A stretch of DNA of 64,000 nt from DATFDN01 sp963756545 (GTDB taxonomy: Bacteria; Pseudomonadota; Alphaproteobacteria; Acetobacterales; Acetobacteraceae), in contig CAVWNY010000003.1 in assembly GCA_963756545.1 (NCBI GenBank), positions 1,364,001 to 1,428,000 of the forward strand, read 5' to 3'. Below are positions 1-7,346 of this stretch, piece after piece; the first letter of the stretch is position 1; every line of letters starts with the position of its first letter. A program made the position numbers and the translations under genes. The notes below the pieces were generated by a model. It saw only the letters and a list, made by a program, of their open reading frames with translations, was not told where the DNA came from and did no database searches.

Positions 1-1452
1 CAGCGCGAGGTGCGCGCCCGCGCTCTGCTGCCGCGGCGGGCCGTCCGCGTGGTCTGCGTGGATGATGGAAGGGGGCTGGCCGAGCGCCTCGCCGCTTGGC
101 TGGAAGAAGACGGCTGCACCGACGTGCATGTGCTCGATGGCGGCACGACGGCATGGGAGGCGGCCGGCGGCGTGCTGTTCAGCGGCGTCAACGTCCCCTC
201 CAAGGCGTTCGGCGAGTGGGTGGAGCACCATTACGGCACCGAGAGCGTCGATCCGCCCGCGCTGAAGGCCTGGCTCGACCAGGGCCGCAAGATGGTCGTG
301 CTCGACAGCCGCACGCACGAGGAGTTCGTGCGCATGTCGATCCCTCAGGGGATCAGCGTGCCGGGCGGCGAACTGGCCTACCGGATCGGCGATCTCGCGC
401 CCGACCCCGAGACGCTGGTGGTGGTGAACTGCGCCGGGCGGACGCGCAGCATCATGGGCGCGGAGAGCCTGCGGCGGGCGGGCATCCCGAATCGGGTGGT
501 GGCGCTGCGCAACGGCACGATGGGCTGGGAGCTGGCGGGCTTGGCCTGCGAGCGGGGGCGGACGGATCGCTATCCGGCGGGTACGCCCCGCACGGCTGAT
601 CTCGCGCTGGAGCGCGCGCGCCGCTTCGCCGAAGCGTGCGGCGTCGGTGTGATCGGGCCGCTGGACCTCGCCCGCTTCGAGGAGGACCCGGACCGCACGC
701 TCTACCTGCTCGACGTGCGCGATCCGACCGAGTTCCGCGCCGGCCATCGCCCAGGCAGCCGTGGCGCGCCGGGCGGGCAACTGGTGCAGGCGACCGATCA
801 ATGGATCGGCGTACGCAACGCCCGCGTCGTGCTGCTCGATGATAACGGCGTGCGCGCCCGGATGACGGGCGCGTGGCTGCGCCAAATGGGCCATCGGGAC
901 GTCTTCGTGGTCGAGGGCGGACTGGAGGAGCTGCGCGGCTCGGGCCGGGCGCTCGCGCCCATTCCCGAGATGGCCGTGCCCGTGCCGCTGATCGACGTTG
1001 CGGGCGTGGCGGCGCGGCTTGATGGGGGGGACGCGCGCGTGGTCGATCTTGCCCGCAGCGTCGAGTTCCGCGAGGGCCACATTCCGGGCGCGATCTGGGG
1101 CGTGCGGACCCGGCTCGATGCCTTGCGCGACCGGCTGGCCGGTGCACCATTGGTGGTGGCGACCTCGCCCGACGGACTGATGGCGCGGCTCGCGGTGGCG
1201 GAACTGGCCGGGCTCACCGGCGCGGATGTCCGCGCGCTCGACGGCGGCACGACCGCTTGGCGCGCCACCGGACGGCCGCTGGCGAAGGATCGCACCGACC
1301 CGCCGGATGACGCCTGCGTCGATTTCTACCTCCGTCCCTACGACCGGAACTCCGGCGTGGAGGAGGCGATGCGCGCCTATCTCGCCTGGGAGATCGACCT
1401 CGTGCGCGAGATCGCGCGAGACGGGACCGTGCGGTTCGGCGTTGCGGGCTGA
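1..1452 (+). CDS. Multi-domain rhodanese-like sulfurtransferase (5' end cut by window)
   Basis: The frame is open from the first base, so the true start lies upstream. The protein is a chain of rhodanese-type domains: the end of a first domain with the typical LDGGTTAWEAAG ending, then three more. The second domain carries a possible persulfide-accepting Cys in NCAGRTRS. The third has LDDNGVRAR and the fourth ATSPDGLMAR at the equivalent loop, so both lack the catalytic Cys. Rhodaneses transfer sulfane sulfur; multi-domain forms often pair one active domain with inactive ones that bind substrate or partner. The substrate is unknown. It is followed within 11 bases by comF on the same strand. 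Confidence 0.85.
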   Translation, partial: QREVRARALLPRRAVRVVCVDDGRGLAERLAAWLEEDGCTDVHVLDGGTTAWEAAGGVLFSGVNVPSKAFGEWVEHHYGTESVDPPALKAWLDQGRKMVVLDSRTHEEFVRMSIPQGISVPGGELAYRIGDLAPDPETLVVVNCAGRTRSIMGAESLRRAGIPNRVVALRNGTMGWELAGLACERGRTDRYPAGTPRTADLALERARRFAEACGVGVIGPLDLARFEEDPDRTLYLLDVRDPTEFRAGHRPGSRGAPGGQLVQATDQWIGVRNARVVLLDDNGVRARMTGAWLRQMGHRDVFVVEGGLEELRGSGRALAPIPEMAVPVPLIDVAGVAARLDGGDARVVDLARSVEFREGHIPGAIWGVRTRLDALRDRLAGAPLVVATSPDGLMARLAVAELAGLTGADVRALDGGTTAWRATGRPLAKDRTDPPDDACVDFYLRPYDRNSGVEEAMRAYLAWEIDLVREIARDGTVRFGVAG

Positions 1453-1462
1453 CGCCTCCGCC

Positions 1463-2215
1463 GTGCCGGGCGCGCGCACCCTGCGCTGGGCGGGGCGTGC
1501 GGCGCTCGACCTGCTGCTGCCGCCGACCTGCATCGCCTGCGACCGTCCGGTGGACGCGCCGGGGCTGCTATGCCCGGAGTGCTTCCGTGCCACCGGCTTC
1601 ATCACCGCGCCCTGCTGCGCGGCCTGCGGGGTCCCGTTCGACGCCGGCCCGCTCGCGGGGGCCGACGGCCTGTGCGTGCGATGCCAGATCGCGCCGCCGG
1701 CGTTCGACCGGGCGCGCGCGGCGTTGCGGTATGATCCGGCGGCGCGGCGGTTGATCCTGCCCTTCAAGCATGGCGATCGGGTGGAACTCGCCAAGGCGCT
1801 CGCACCCATGATGGCGCGGGCGGGCGCGGAACTGCTGCGCGGGACCGACCTGCTCGTGCCCGTGCCGCTGCACCGCTGGCGTCTGTTCCGACGCCGCTAC
1901 AACCAGGCCGCGCTGCTCGCCCGCGCTCTGGCGCGGATTAGCGCCCTGCCGGCCGTGCCGGATGCGCTGGTGCGCACGCGCCGCACTGCACCGCTGGGCG
2001 GCAAAGGCGCCGGGGACCGGCGCGCTGAGGTGGAAGGCGCGTTCGCCGTCCGGCCCTCCCGGATCGCCCGGATCGCCGGGTGTCGGGTCCTGCTGGTCGA
2101 CGACGTGATGACGTCGGGCGCCACGGCGAGCGCGTGCGCGCTGGCGCTGAAGGCGGCCGGGGCGAAGAGGGTCGACGTGCTGGCCGCTGCGCGCGTGCCT
2201 GACCCGCGTGCATGA
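1463..2215 (+). CDS. ComF family phosphoribosyltransferase-like protein
   Basis: About 250 residues. The N-terminus has the double zinc-ribbon Cys pattern of the ComF family (CIAC, CPEC, CCAAC, CVRC). The C-terminal half is a type-I phosphoribosyltransferase fold with the PRPP loop LLVDDVMTSGATAS and the conserved PVPLHRWR and RRRYNQA motifs. ComF homologues are tied to DNA uptake in competent bacteria, but the biochemical role in alphaproteobacteria is unsettled. I chose the GTG at 1463 because homology begins just after it; an in-frame TTG at 1442 would overlap the upstream rhodanese gene. It sits upstream of grxC, a neighbourhood common in alphaproteobacteria. Confidence 0.88.
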   Translation: MPGARTLRWAGRAALDLLLPPTCIACDRPVDAPGLLCPECFRATGFITAPCCAACGVPFDAGPLAGADGLCVRCQIAPPAFDRARAALRYDPAARRLILPFKHGDRVELAKALAPMMARAGAELLRGTDLLVPVPLHRWRLFRRRYNQAALLARALARISALPAVPDALVRTRRTAPLGGKGAGDRRAEVEGAFAVRPSRIARIAGCRVLLVDDVMTSGATASACALALKAAGAKRVDVLAAARVPDPRA

Positions 2216-2279
2216 GCGCCCGGTTGCGTAAGCGGCCGCGCCGGCCGAGATGTCGCCCGTTCCTGACCGGAGACACGAC

Positions 2280-2540
2280 ATGACCGAGGTGGAGATCTAT
2301 ACCCAGCCCTGGTGCCCCTATTGCGCGCGGGCCAAGCGCATTCTGGCCGACAAGGGAGTCGCATTCCGTGAGATCGACGCCCCCGGCGGCTCGGCGGAGC
2401 GCGCAGAGGCGGCGCGGCGCGCCGGCGGGCGCCGCACGGTTCCGCAGATCTTCATCGGCGGCCAGCATGTGGGCGGCTGCGATGAACTGATGGCGCTGGA
2501 CAGGGCCGGTAAGCTCGACGAGTTGTTGCACGCGGCCTAG
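2280..2540 (+). CDS. grxC: Glutaredoxin 3 (GrxC)
   Basis: An 86-residue dithiol glutaredoxin. The active site CPYC is at residues 12-15, the cis-proline is in TVPQIFI, and the glutathione-binding GG-C-D segment follows (GGQHVGGCDEL). It reduces protein disulfides and glutathione mixed disulfides using GSH in the cytoplasm. The ATG at 2280 is preferred over an upstream in-frame ATG at 2250 because GGAG lies about 8 bases before it and family homology begins there. It lies between comF and a DUF1178 gene. Confidence 0.95.
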   Translation: MTEVEIYTQPWCPYCARAKRILADKGVAFREIDAPGGSAERAEAARRAGGRRTVPQIFIGGQHVGGCDELMALDRAGKLDELLHAA

Positions 2541-2658
2541 GTGCCACACTACTGTCACGAAGGGGCCACACAAACCCGCCGCCGATATGGCACTGCCTTG
2601 TGGGAGTGCCAAAGTTTGCCACATCCGCCGAGAGCGGCGTCGTTTACCCGGATTGGAC

Positions 2659-3126
2659 ATGATTCACTATCAGTTGCGGTGCAGCCAGGACCACGAGTTC
2701 GACGGCTGGTTCAAGGACAGCGACGCCTTCGAGAGGCAGGCGGCACGCGGTCTGATCGAGTGCCCGTCCTGCGGAGAGGTGAAGGTGGGCCGCGCGATGA
2801 TGGCGCCGTCCATCGCCAAGCGACAGGCGGAGCCGGCACCCCTGCCGGAATCGCCTGCCCCCACGGGGGGGCCGGTTCCGACCGGCGCAATGGCCGGGCC
2901 CTTGCCGGACCACGTGCGCGCCATGCTCCAGCGCTTGCGCGCCGAGGTGGAGAAGAACTGCGACGACGTAGGGGATCGTTTCGCCGAGGAGGCGCTACGC
3001 ATCCACCACGGAGAGAGCAAGGCGCGCGGCATATACGGCCAAGCCACCCAGGACGAGGCCGAGATCCTCTCGGAGGAGGGTGTCAGCTTCGCCAGCTTCC
3101 CCTGGGTTTCGCGCGCCGCCGGATAG
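2659..3126 (+). CDS. DUF1178 family protein
   Basis: About 155 residues. It opens with the family signature MIHYQLRC and HEFDGWF, followed by a second Cys pair, ECPSCG, which together look like a small zinc ribbon. The middle is Pro/Ala rich and the C-terminus has the conserved FAEEALRIHHGE and ILSEEGVSFASFPW segments. The function of DUF1178 is unknown; it recurs beside comF, grxC and ubiG in alphaproteobacteria. The ATG at 2659 is chosen over the longer frame from 2587 because the family begins with the MI(R/H)Y motif. Confidence 0.9.
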   Translation: MIHYQLRCSQDHEFDGWFKDSDAFERQAARGLIECPSCGEVKVGRAMMAPSIAKRQAEPAPLPESPAPTGGPVPTGAMAGPLPDHVRAMLQRLRAEVEKNCDDVGDRFAEEALRIHHGESKARGIYGQATQDEAEILSEEGVSFASFPWVSRAAG

Positions 3127-3146
3127 AGCCCGCCCTGCCCTTCGAA

Positions 3147-3166
3147 CCCCTCCCGCATGGGAGGGG
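3147..3166. terminator. GC hairpin between convergent genes
   Basis: A perfect 8-bp inverted repeat (CCCCTCCC, 4-base loop GCAT, GGGAGGGG) lies in the 56-base gap between the convergent DUF1178 gene and the Asn-rich peptidoglycan-binding gene. No U-run follows on either strand, so a bidirectional terminator role is only inferred from position and stem strength. Confidence 0.45.
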
Positions 3167-3182
3167 ATGCGATCGATCCGGG

Positions 3183-4073
3183 TCAGCCGCCGTTGGACCG
3201 GTTGAAGCCGTTGGACATGTTGCCGTTAGACGCGTTGAAGCCGTTGGACATGTTGCTGCTATATCCGAAGTAGCCGGGGCGATCCGTGCTGTTGTTGCCG
3301 GCTCCCTGGTTCGAAGGAGCACCATTATTGGCGACAAAATTTCCGCTCTCGTAGCCGATGCCGCCCATATTGTTATCACTGAAGGCGTTGTTCCGCCCGC
3401 CGGGGCTTGTAGCGCGGCCGGGACCGGTGGCCGCGCCGTTGCGGGCCTGGTAGTTAGTGTATCTCGGGTTGCTGCCGGAGGCGGCGGAGCCGGAAGAGCC
3501 GGCGTATGGGCTCGTGTTGGAATAATTCCCGCTGTTGCCGTACCGGTTACTGGCGGAGTTGTTGCCGGACGAGCCGTTGGCAGACCCTTCGTTGTTGGCG
3601 GATTGATTATTCCCTGCGAATAGACCCAGACGCTCGGCCGTGGCGAGCGTCAGGTTGCCGGTCGGCTGCAGCCCGTTCCGGTTCTGGAAATCGGCCACCG
3701 CCTCCTTCGTCTCCGGCCCCCACTGGCCGTCGATATTGCCGTTGTAGAGGCCCAGACGCTGCAGGTGCTCCTGAATCTGCTCCACGGTGCCCTGCGAAAC
3801 GGCTTGGCGGCCGGCGCTCATGTTGTTGCCAGCGTTGTTCATCCCCTGTTGGCCGTTGTAGCCGTTATTGTTGTTGCCATTGGAGGTCGTGGACTGGCGG
3901 TAGTAGCCGTTCCCGCTTTGACTGGTGGTGCCCTGGTTGCCGTAGGTCTGGTTGTTGTTCGTGGGTTGGAATCCGGTGTTCCAGCCCGCGTCGCCGCCCT
4001 GTTGCGCGAGGGCCGGTGTCGCCGCCAGCGCGCCGACGGCCAAAAGCGCGGCGAGGTTGCGTGCCTTGATCAT
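3183..4073 (-). CDS. Secreted Asn-rich protein with a peptidoglycan-binding (PG_binding_1) domain
   Basis: 296 residues. Residues 1 to about 23 form a classical signal peptide ending PALA-QQ. A PG_binding_1-like three-helix domain spans roughly residues 93-152 (VEQIQEHLQRLGLYNGNIDG, then WGPETKEAVADFQ), matching the repeat used to bind cell-wall peptidoglycan. The flanks are low complexity, dominated by Asn, Gly, Ser and Gln; by hand count about 54 residues (18%) are Asn. The C-terminus carries short repeats of the type SNGFNxSNG and NMSNGFN. It is expected in the periplasm or envelope. It lies between DUF1178 and ubiG. Its role is unknown, possibly an envelope-tethered matrix or spacer protein. 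Confidence 0.75.
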   Translation of the reverse strand: MIKARNLAALLAVGALAATPALAQQGGDAGWNTGFQPTNNNQTYGNQGTTSQSGNGYYRQSTTSNGNNNNGYNGQQGMNNAGNNMSAGRQAVSQGTVEQIQEHLQRLGLYNGNIDGQWGPETKEAVADFQNRNGLQPTGNLTLATAERLGLFAGNNQSANNEGSANGSSGNNSASNRYGNSGNYSNTSPYAGSSGSAASGSNPRYTNYQARNGAATGPGRATSPGGRNNAFSDNNMGGIGYESGNFVANNGAPSNQGAGNNSTDRPGYFGYSSNMSNGFNASNGNMSNGFNRSNGG

Positions 4074-4130
4074 GATCTGCTCCCAAACGTGATCGACGCG
4101 TAAGCCGCGATGCCGCGGCCGGGCCTATGT

Positions 4131-4157
4131 CGAACCGTCGCCTCAGGGGGCGGTTCG
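4131..4157. terminator. Hairpin downstream of ubiG / upstream of the PG-binding gene
   Basis: A 7-bp perfect inverted repeat (CGAACCG ... CGGTTCG, 13-base loop) sits in the 145-base gap between the end of ubiG and the start of the peptidoglycan-binding gene. Both genes read leftwards, so it could end ubiG transcription. There is no clear U-run; the role is inferred. Confidence 0.35.
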
Positions 4158-4218
4158 CCTCTAGCCGACCGCTGCAATCATAAGTGGGTTCAAAACCCTG
4201 GGACGGTTCCTGGCACTG

Positions 4219-4929
4219 TTATCGCTGCGCGGCCATCAGATAATTCACGGCGAGACTGCCGCCGGTCCGCCACCGCCCGCCGAGCGGGTCGAGCCCGAGG
4301 CCGCTGAGATCCGTCACGCGCAGCCCGGCGCGACGCAGCCCCGAGGCGAGTTCGGCCGGCGTGAGGAAGCGTCGCCAGTCGTGCGTGCCTGCGGGCAGCC
4401 ATCGGAGGACGTATTCGGCCGCGACCTTGGCCGCCAGGAACGAGCGCGCCGTGCGGTTCAGCGTGGACAGCACCAGCAGCCCGCCGGGCAATAGCAACCC
4501 GGCCAGCGTTCGCAGGAACAGGTCCGGATCGGGCACGTGCTCGATCACCTCGAGCGCGGTGATGATCGGAAAGCGGACGCCCTCATGGGCGAGGTCCTCG
4601 GGGGAGGCGACGCGATAGGCCAGCGCCAGGCCCTGGCCCGCGGCGTGCGCCGTCGCCGCCGCGATCGCGCCCGGCGCGGCATCGATGCCCAGCACGTCGA
4701 AGCCCCGCCGCGCCAGAGCCTCGGCCGCCAGCCCCGCGCCGCATCCCACGTCCAGCACACGCGACCCTTGGGAGCCTGGGTAGGCGCGCGCGGCCCGTCC
4801 GGCGATCCATTCCACCCGCGCCGGGTTCATCCGATGCAGCGCGCGCATCGGCCCGTGCGGGTCCCACCAGCTTGCCGCGAGCGCGTCGAACCGGGCCACC
4901 TCCGCCATCGAAATCGTTCCGCTTTGCAT
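4219..4929 (-). CDS. ubiG: Ubiquinone biosynthesis 3-O-methyltransferase UbiG
   Basis: 236 residues, the usual UbiG length. The N-terminus has the diagnostic ARFDALAASWWDPHGPMRALH block, and SAM motif I reads VLDVGCGAGLAAE. The C-terminal block THDWRRFLTP and the end NYLMAAQR are also typical. It catalyses the two O-methylations in ubiquinone synthesis, so the organism makes ubiquinone, consistent with coq7 and COQ9 elsewhere in the window. The start at 4929 is set by homology; the frame stays open further upstream into antisense lysC sequence. It is divergent from lysC with about 94 bases between starts, so promoters for both should lie there. Confidence 0.95.
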   Translation of the reverse strand: MQSGTISMAEVARFDALAASWWDPHGPMRALHRMNPARVEWIAGRAARAYPGSQGSRVLDVGCGAGLAAEALARRGFDVLGIDAAPGAIAAATAHAAGQGLALAYRVASPEDLAHEGVRFPIITALEVIEHVPDPDLFLRTLAGLLLPGGLLVLSTLNRTARSFLAAKVAAEYVLRWLPAGTHDWRRFLTPAELASGLRRAGLRVTDLSGLGLDPLGGRWRTGGSLAVNYLMAAQR

Positions 4930-5023
4930 GTTGCCCCCTCGTCCGCTCGCCAGTATGTGTGCGCCGGTGCGCACCGCGCCACCGTTCCCCGCGCACGACC
5001 ACCAGCAGAGGCTCATCTCCCGC

Positions 5024-6238
5024 ATGGCCCGCATCGTGATGAAGTTCGGCGGCACCTCGGTCGCCGACCTGGACCGCATTCGCAATGTCGCTGCGCGGGT
5101 CAAACGCGAGGTCGAGGCCGGCCACGAGGTCGCGGTGGTCGTCTCGGCCATGGCCGGCGTCACCAACCAGCTCGTCGGCTGGTGTCAGGCCCTGTCGCCG
5201 CTGCATGACGCGCGCGAGTACGATGCCGTGGTCGCGACCGGCGAGCAGGTCACCACGGGGCTGCTCGCGATCGCCTTGCAGGAGAGGGGAGTGGAGGCGC
5301 GCTCCTGGCAGGGCTGGCAGATCCCGATCCGCACCGACGCCGTGCACGGCTCGGCGCGCATCGCCGGCATCGCGGGCGAGGAGCTGATCCACCGGATGCG
5401 GGCCGGCCAGGTCGCCGTGGTGGCCGGGTTCCAGGGGCTCGGTTCCGACGGGCGGATCACCACGCTCGGCCGCGGCGGGTCGGACACCTCGGCCGTCGCG
5501 CTCGCCGCCGCACTGAAGGCCGATCGGTGCGACATCTACACCGACGTGGACGGGATCTATACAACGGACCCGCGGCTCGTCGCGCGGGCGCGCAAGCTCG
5601 ACAAGATCGCCTATGAGGAGATGCTGGAACTCGCCTCGGTCGGGGCCAAGGTGTTGCAAACCCGCAGCGTCGAGTTGGCGATGAACAAGAGGGTGCGGAT
5701 CCAGGTGCTGTCGAGCTTCGAGGACCGGCCCGGAACGCTCGTGGTGGATGAGGACGAGATCGTGGAGAAGCAGAACGTCGCCGGCATCGCCTATTCGCGC
5801 GACGAGGCGAAGATCACCGTCCGGCGCGTTCCGGACCGGCCGGGCATCGCCGCCGCCCTGTTTGGCACGCTGTCCGAGCAGAACGTGAATGTCGATATGA
5901 TCGTGCAGAACGTCTCGGACGACGGCACGACGGACCTGACATTCACCGTCGGCAGGGCCGATCTGCCGCGCGCGCGGGCGGCGCTGGAGGCTGCGCGGGC
6001 GCAGGTGGGATATGCCGAGATCCTGGCCGATCCCGACGTGGCGAAGATCAGCGTCGTCGGCGTCGGGATGCGCAGTCACACGGGCGTGGCGAACACGATG
6101 TTTCGCGCGCTGGCCGACAAGGCGATCAACATACAGGTCATCTCAACGAGCGAGATCAAGGTCAGCGTCCTGATCGCGGCGGAATACACCGAACTCGCCG
6201 TGCGGGCCCTGCACACCGCCTATGGCCTCGATGCCTGA
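5024..6238 (+). CDS. lysC: Aspartate kinase
   Basis: 404 residues. The amino-acid kinase domain begins MARIVMKFGGTSVAD; the catalytic region includes TTLGRGGSDTSAVALAAAL and YTDVDGIYTTDPR. Two C-terminal ACT domains follow (VPDRPGIAAALFG and ISVVGVGMRSHTGVA), which bind the feedback inhibitors lysine and/or threonine. It phosphorylates aspartate, the first step to Lys, Met, Thr and diaminopimelate. The ATG at 5024 is chosen because homology starts exactly there. Its stop overlaps the start of the next gene by several bases, suggesting co-transcription. Confidence 0.97.
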   Translation: MARIVMKFGGTSVADLDRIRNVAARVKREVEAGHEVAVVVSAMAGVTNQLVGWCQALSPLHDAREYDAVVATGEQVTTGLLAIALQERGVEARSWQGWQIPIRTDAVHGSARIAGIAGEELIHRMRAGQVAVVAGFQGLGSDGRITTLGRGGSDTSAVALAAALKADRCDIYTDVDGIYTTDPRLVARARKLDKIAYEEMLELASVGAKVLQTRSVELAMNKRVRIQVLSSFEDRPGTLVVDEDEIVEKQNVAGIAYSRDEAKITVRRVPDRPGIAAALFGTLSEQNVNVDMIVQNVSDDGTTDLTFTVGRADLPRARAALEAARAQVGYAEILADPDVAKISVVGVGMRSHTGVANTMFRALADKAINIQVISTSEIKVSVLIAAEYTELAVRALHTAYGLDA

Positions 6239-7346
6239 CCGGGTCGCCTCTGCGATCAGCCCGTCGGCGCGCCAGGCGGCGCAACGGGCGCTTGCGGCAT
6301 TGTGGGCGCGGGGCACGCGTTTCCTCGGCTGCCGCTATGCTATCATGGGCGGAGCCATGAGCTGGGTGAGCGAGCGCCATCTCGTCTCCGCCATCTCCAA
6401 CGCCGGTGGCTTCGGCGTGATCGCCTGCGGATCGATGAACCCCGACCAGCTCGCCGCCGAGATCGCGGCGACCCAGGCCCTGACCCGGGCTCCGTTCGGC
6501 GTCAACCTGATCACGATGCACCCGGCGCTGGACGAGCTGGTCGCGGTCTGCCTCAGGGCGTGTGTGACGCATATCGTGCTGGCCGGCGGGATCCCGCCAG
6601 GCCCCGCGGTGCGTGCCATCAAGGATGGCGGAGCCAAGCTGATCGCCTTCACCCCCGCGCTGGTGCTCGCCAAACGGCTGGTGCGCTCGGGCGCAGATGC
6701 GCTGGTGATTGAGGGATCGGAGGCGGGCGGGCACATCGGGCCGGTGTCGCTCACGGTGCTTGCCCAGGAGATCCTGCCGCATATCCGCGAGATCCCGGTG
6801 TTCGTCGCCGGAGGGATCGGGCGCGGCGAGGCGATCCTGGCCTATCTGGAGATGGGCGCCGCCGGCGCGCAGCTCGGTACGCGCTTCGCGGCGGCGAGCG
6901 AGTCCATCGCGCATCCCCGCTTCAAGCAGGCCTTCATCCGCGCCAACGCCCGCGACGCACTGCCCTCGGTGCAGCTCGACGAGCGGTTCCCGGTCATCCC
7001 GGTGCGGGGACTGGTGAACGCGGGCACCAAGCGGTTCCTGGCACACCAGGCCGAGACGATTCGCCGCTTCCTTGGTGGAGACGTGACGCGCGAGGCGGCG
7101 CAGCTGGAGATCGAGCACTTCTGGGCGGGCGCCCTACGCCATGCGGTCATCGACGGCGATGTCGAGGGCGGCTCGGTCATGGCCGGCCAGTCCGTCGGCA
7201 TGGTCACGGCCGAGCAGCCGACCGCGGCGATCATCGCCGAGCTGGTGGACCAGGCCGTGGCCGCGCTGGCGACGCGGCCCGCCCCTGAGCGCCCCGATGA
7301 ACACATCGACGAGCCGGAGCGATCGGTCGCCGGTGCCACCGCCTGA
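6222..7346 (+). CDS. Nitronate monooxygenase-like FMN oxidoreductase (FabK/2-nitropropane dioxygenase family)
   Basis: 374 residues with a TIM-barrel flavoprotein pattern. GGFGVIACGS follows the first strand, and the FMN phosphate-binding segments ALVIEGSEAGGHIG and VFVAGGIGRGEAI are clear, then MGAAGAQLGTRF. The family includes nitronate monooxygenases that oxidise alkyl nitronates and the enoyl-ACP reductase FabK, and family motifs alone do not settle the substrate. The start overlaps the lysC stop; the ATG at 6231 is an alternative. The 3' end overlaps the likely ptsP start by about 50 bases. The location between lysC and ptsP suggests operon membership rather than a shared pathway. Confidence 0.85.
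   Translation: MASMPDRVASAISPSARQAAQRALAALWARGTRFLGCRYAIMGGAMSWVSERHLVSAISNAGGFGVIACGSMNPDQLAAEIAATQALTRAPFGVNLITMHPALDELVAVCLRACVTHIVLAGGIPPGPAVRAIKDGGAKLIAFTPALVLAKRLVRSGADALVIEGSEAGGHIGPVSLTVLAQEILPHIREIPVFVAGGIGRGEAILAYLEMGAAGAQLGTRFAAASESIAHPRFKQAFIRANARDALPSVQLDERFPVIPVRGLVNAGTKRFLAHQAETIRRFLGGDVTREAAQLEIEHFWAGALRHAVIDGDVEGGSVMAGQSVGMVTAEQPTAAIIAELVDQAVAALATRPAPERPDEHIDEPERSVAGATA

Noticed and set aside
2541..3623. 360-residue forward frame
   Set aside because: It overlaps DUF1178 and the Asn-rich gene out of frame and has no motif.
4184..4210. tRNA-like GGTTCAAAACC T-loop motif
   Set aside because: No acceptor, D or anticodon stems could be built around it; it reads as a short hairpin.
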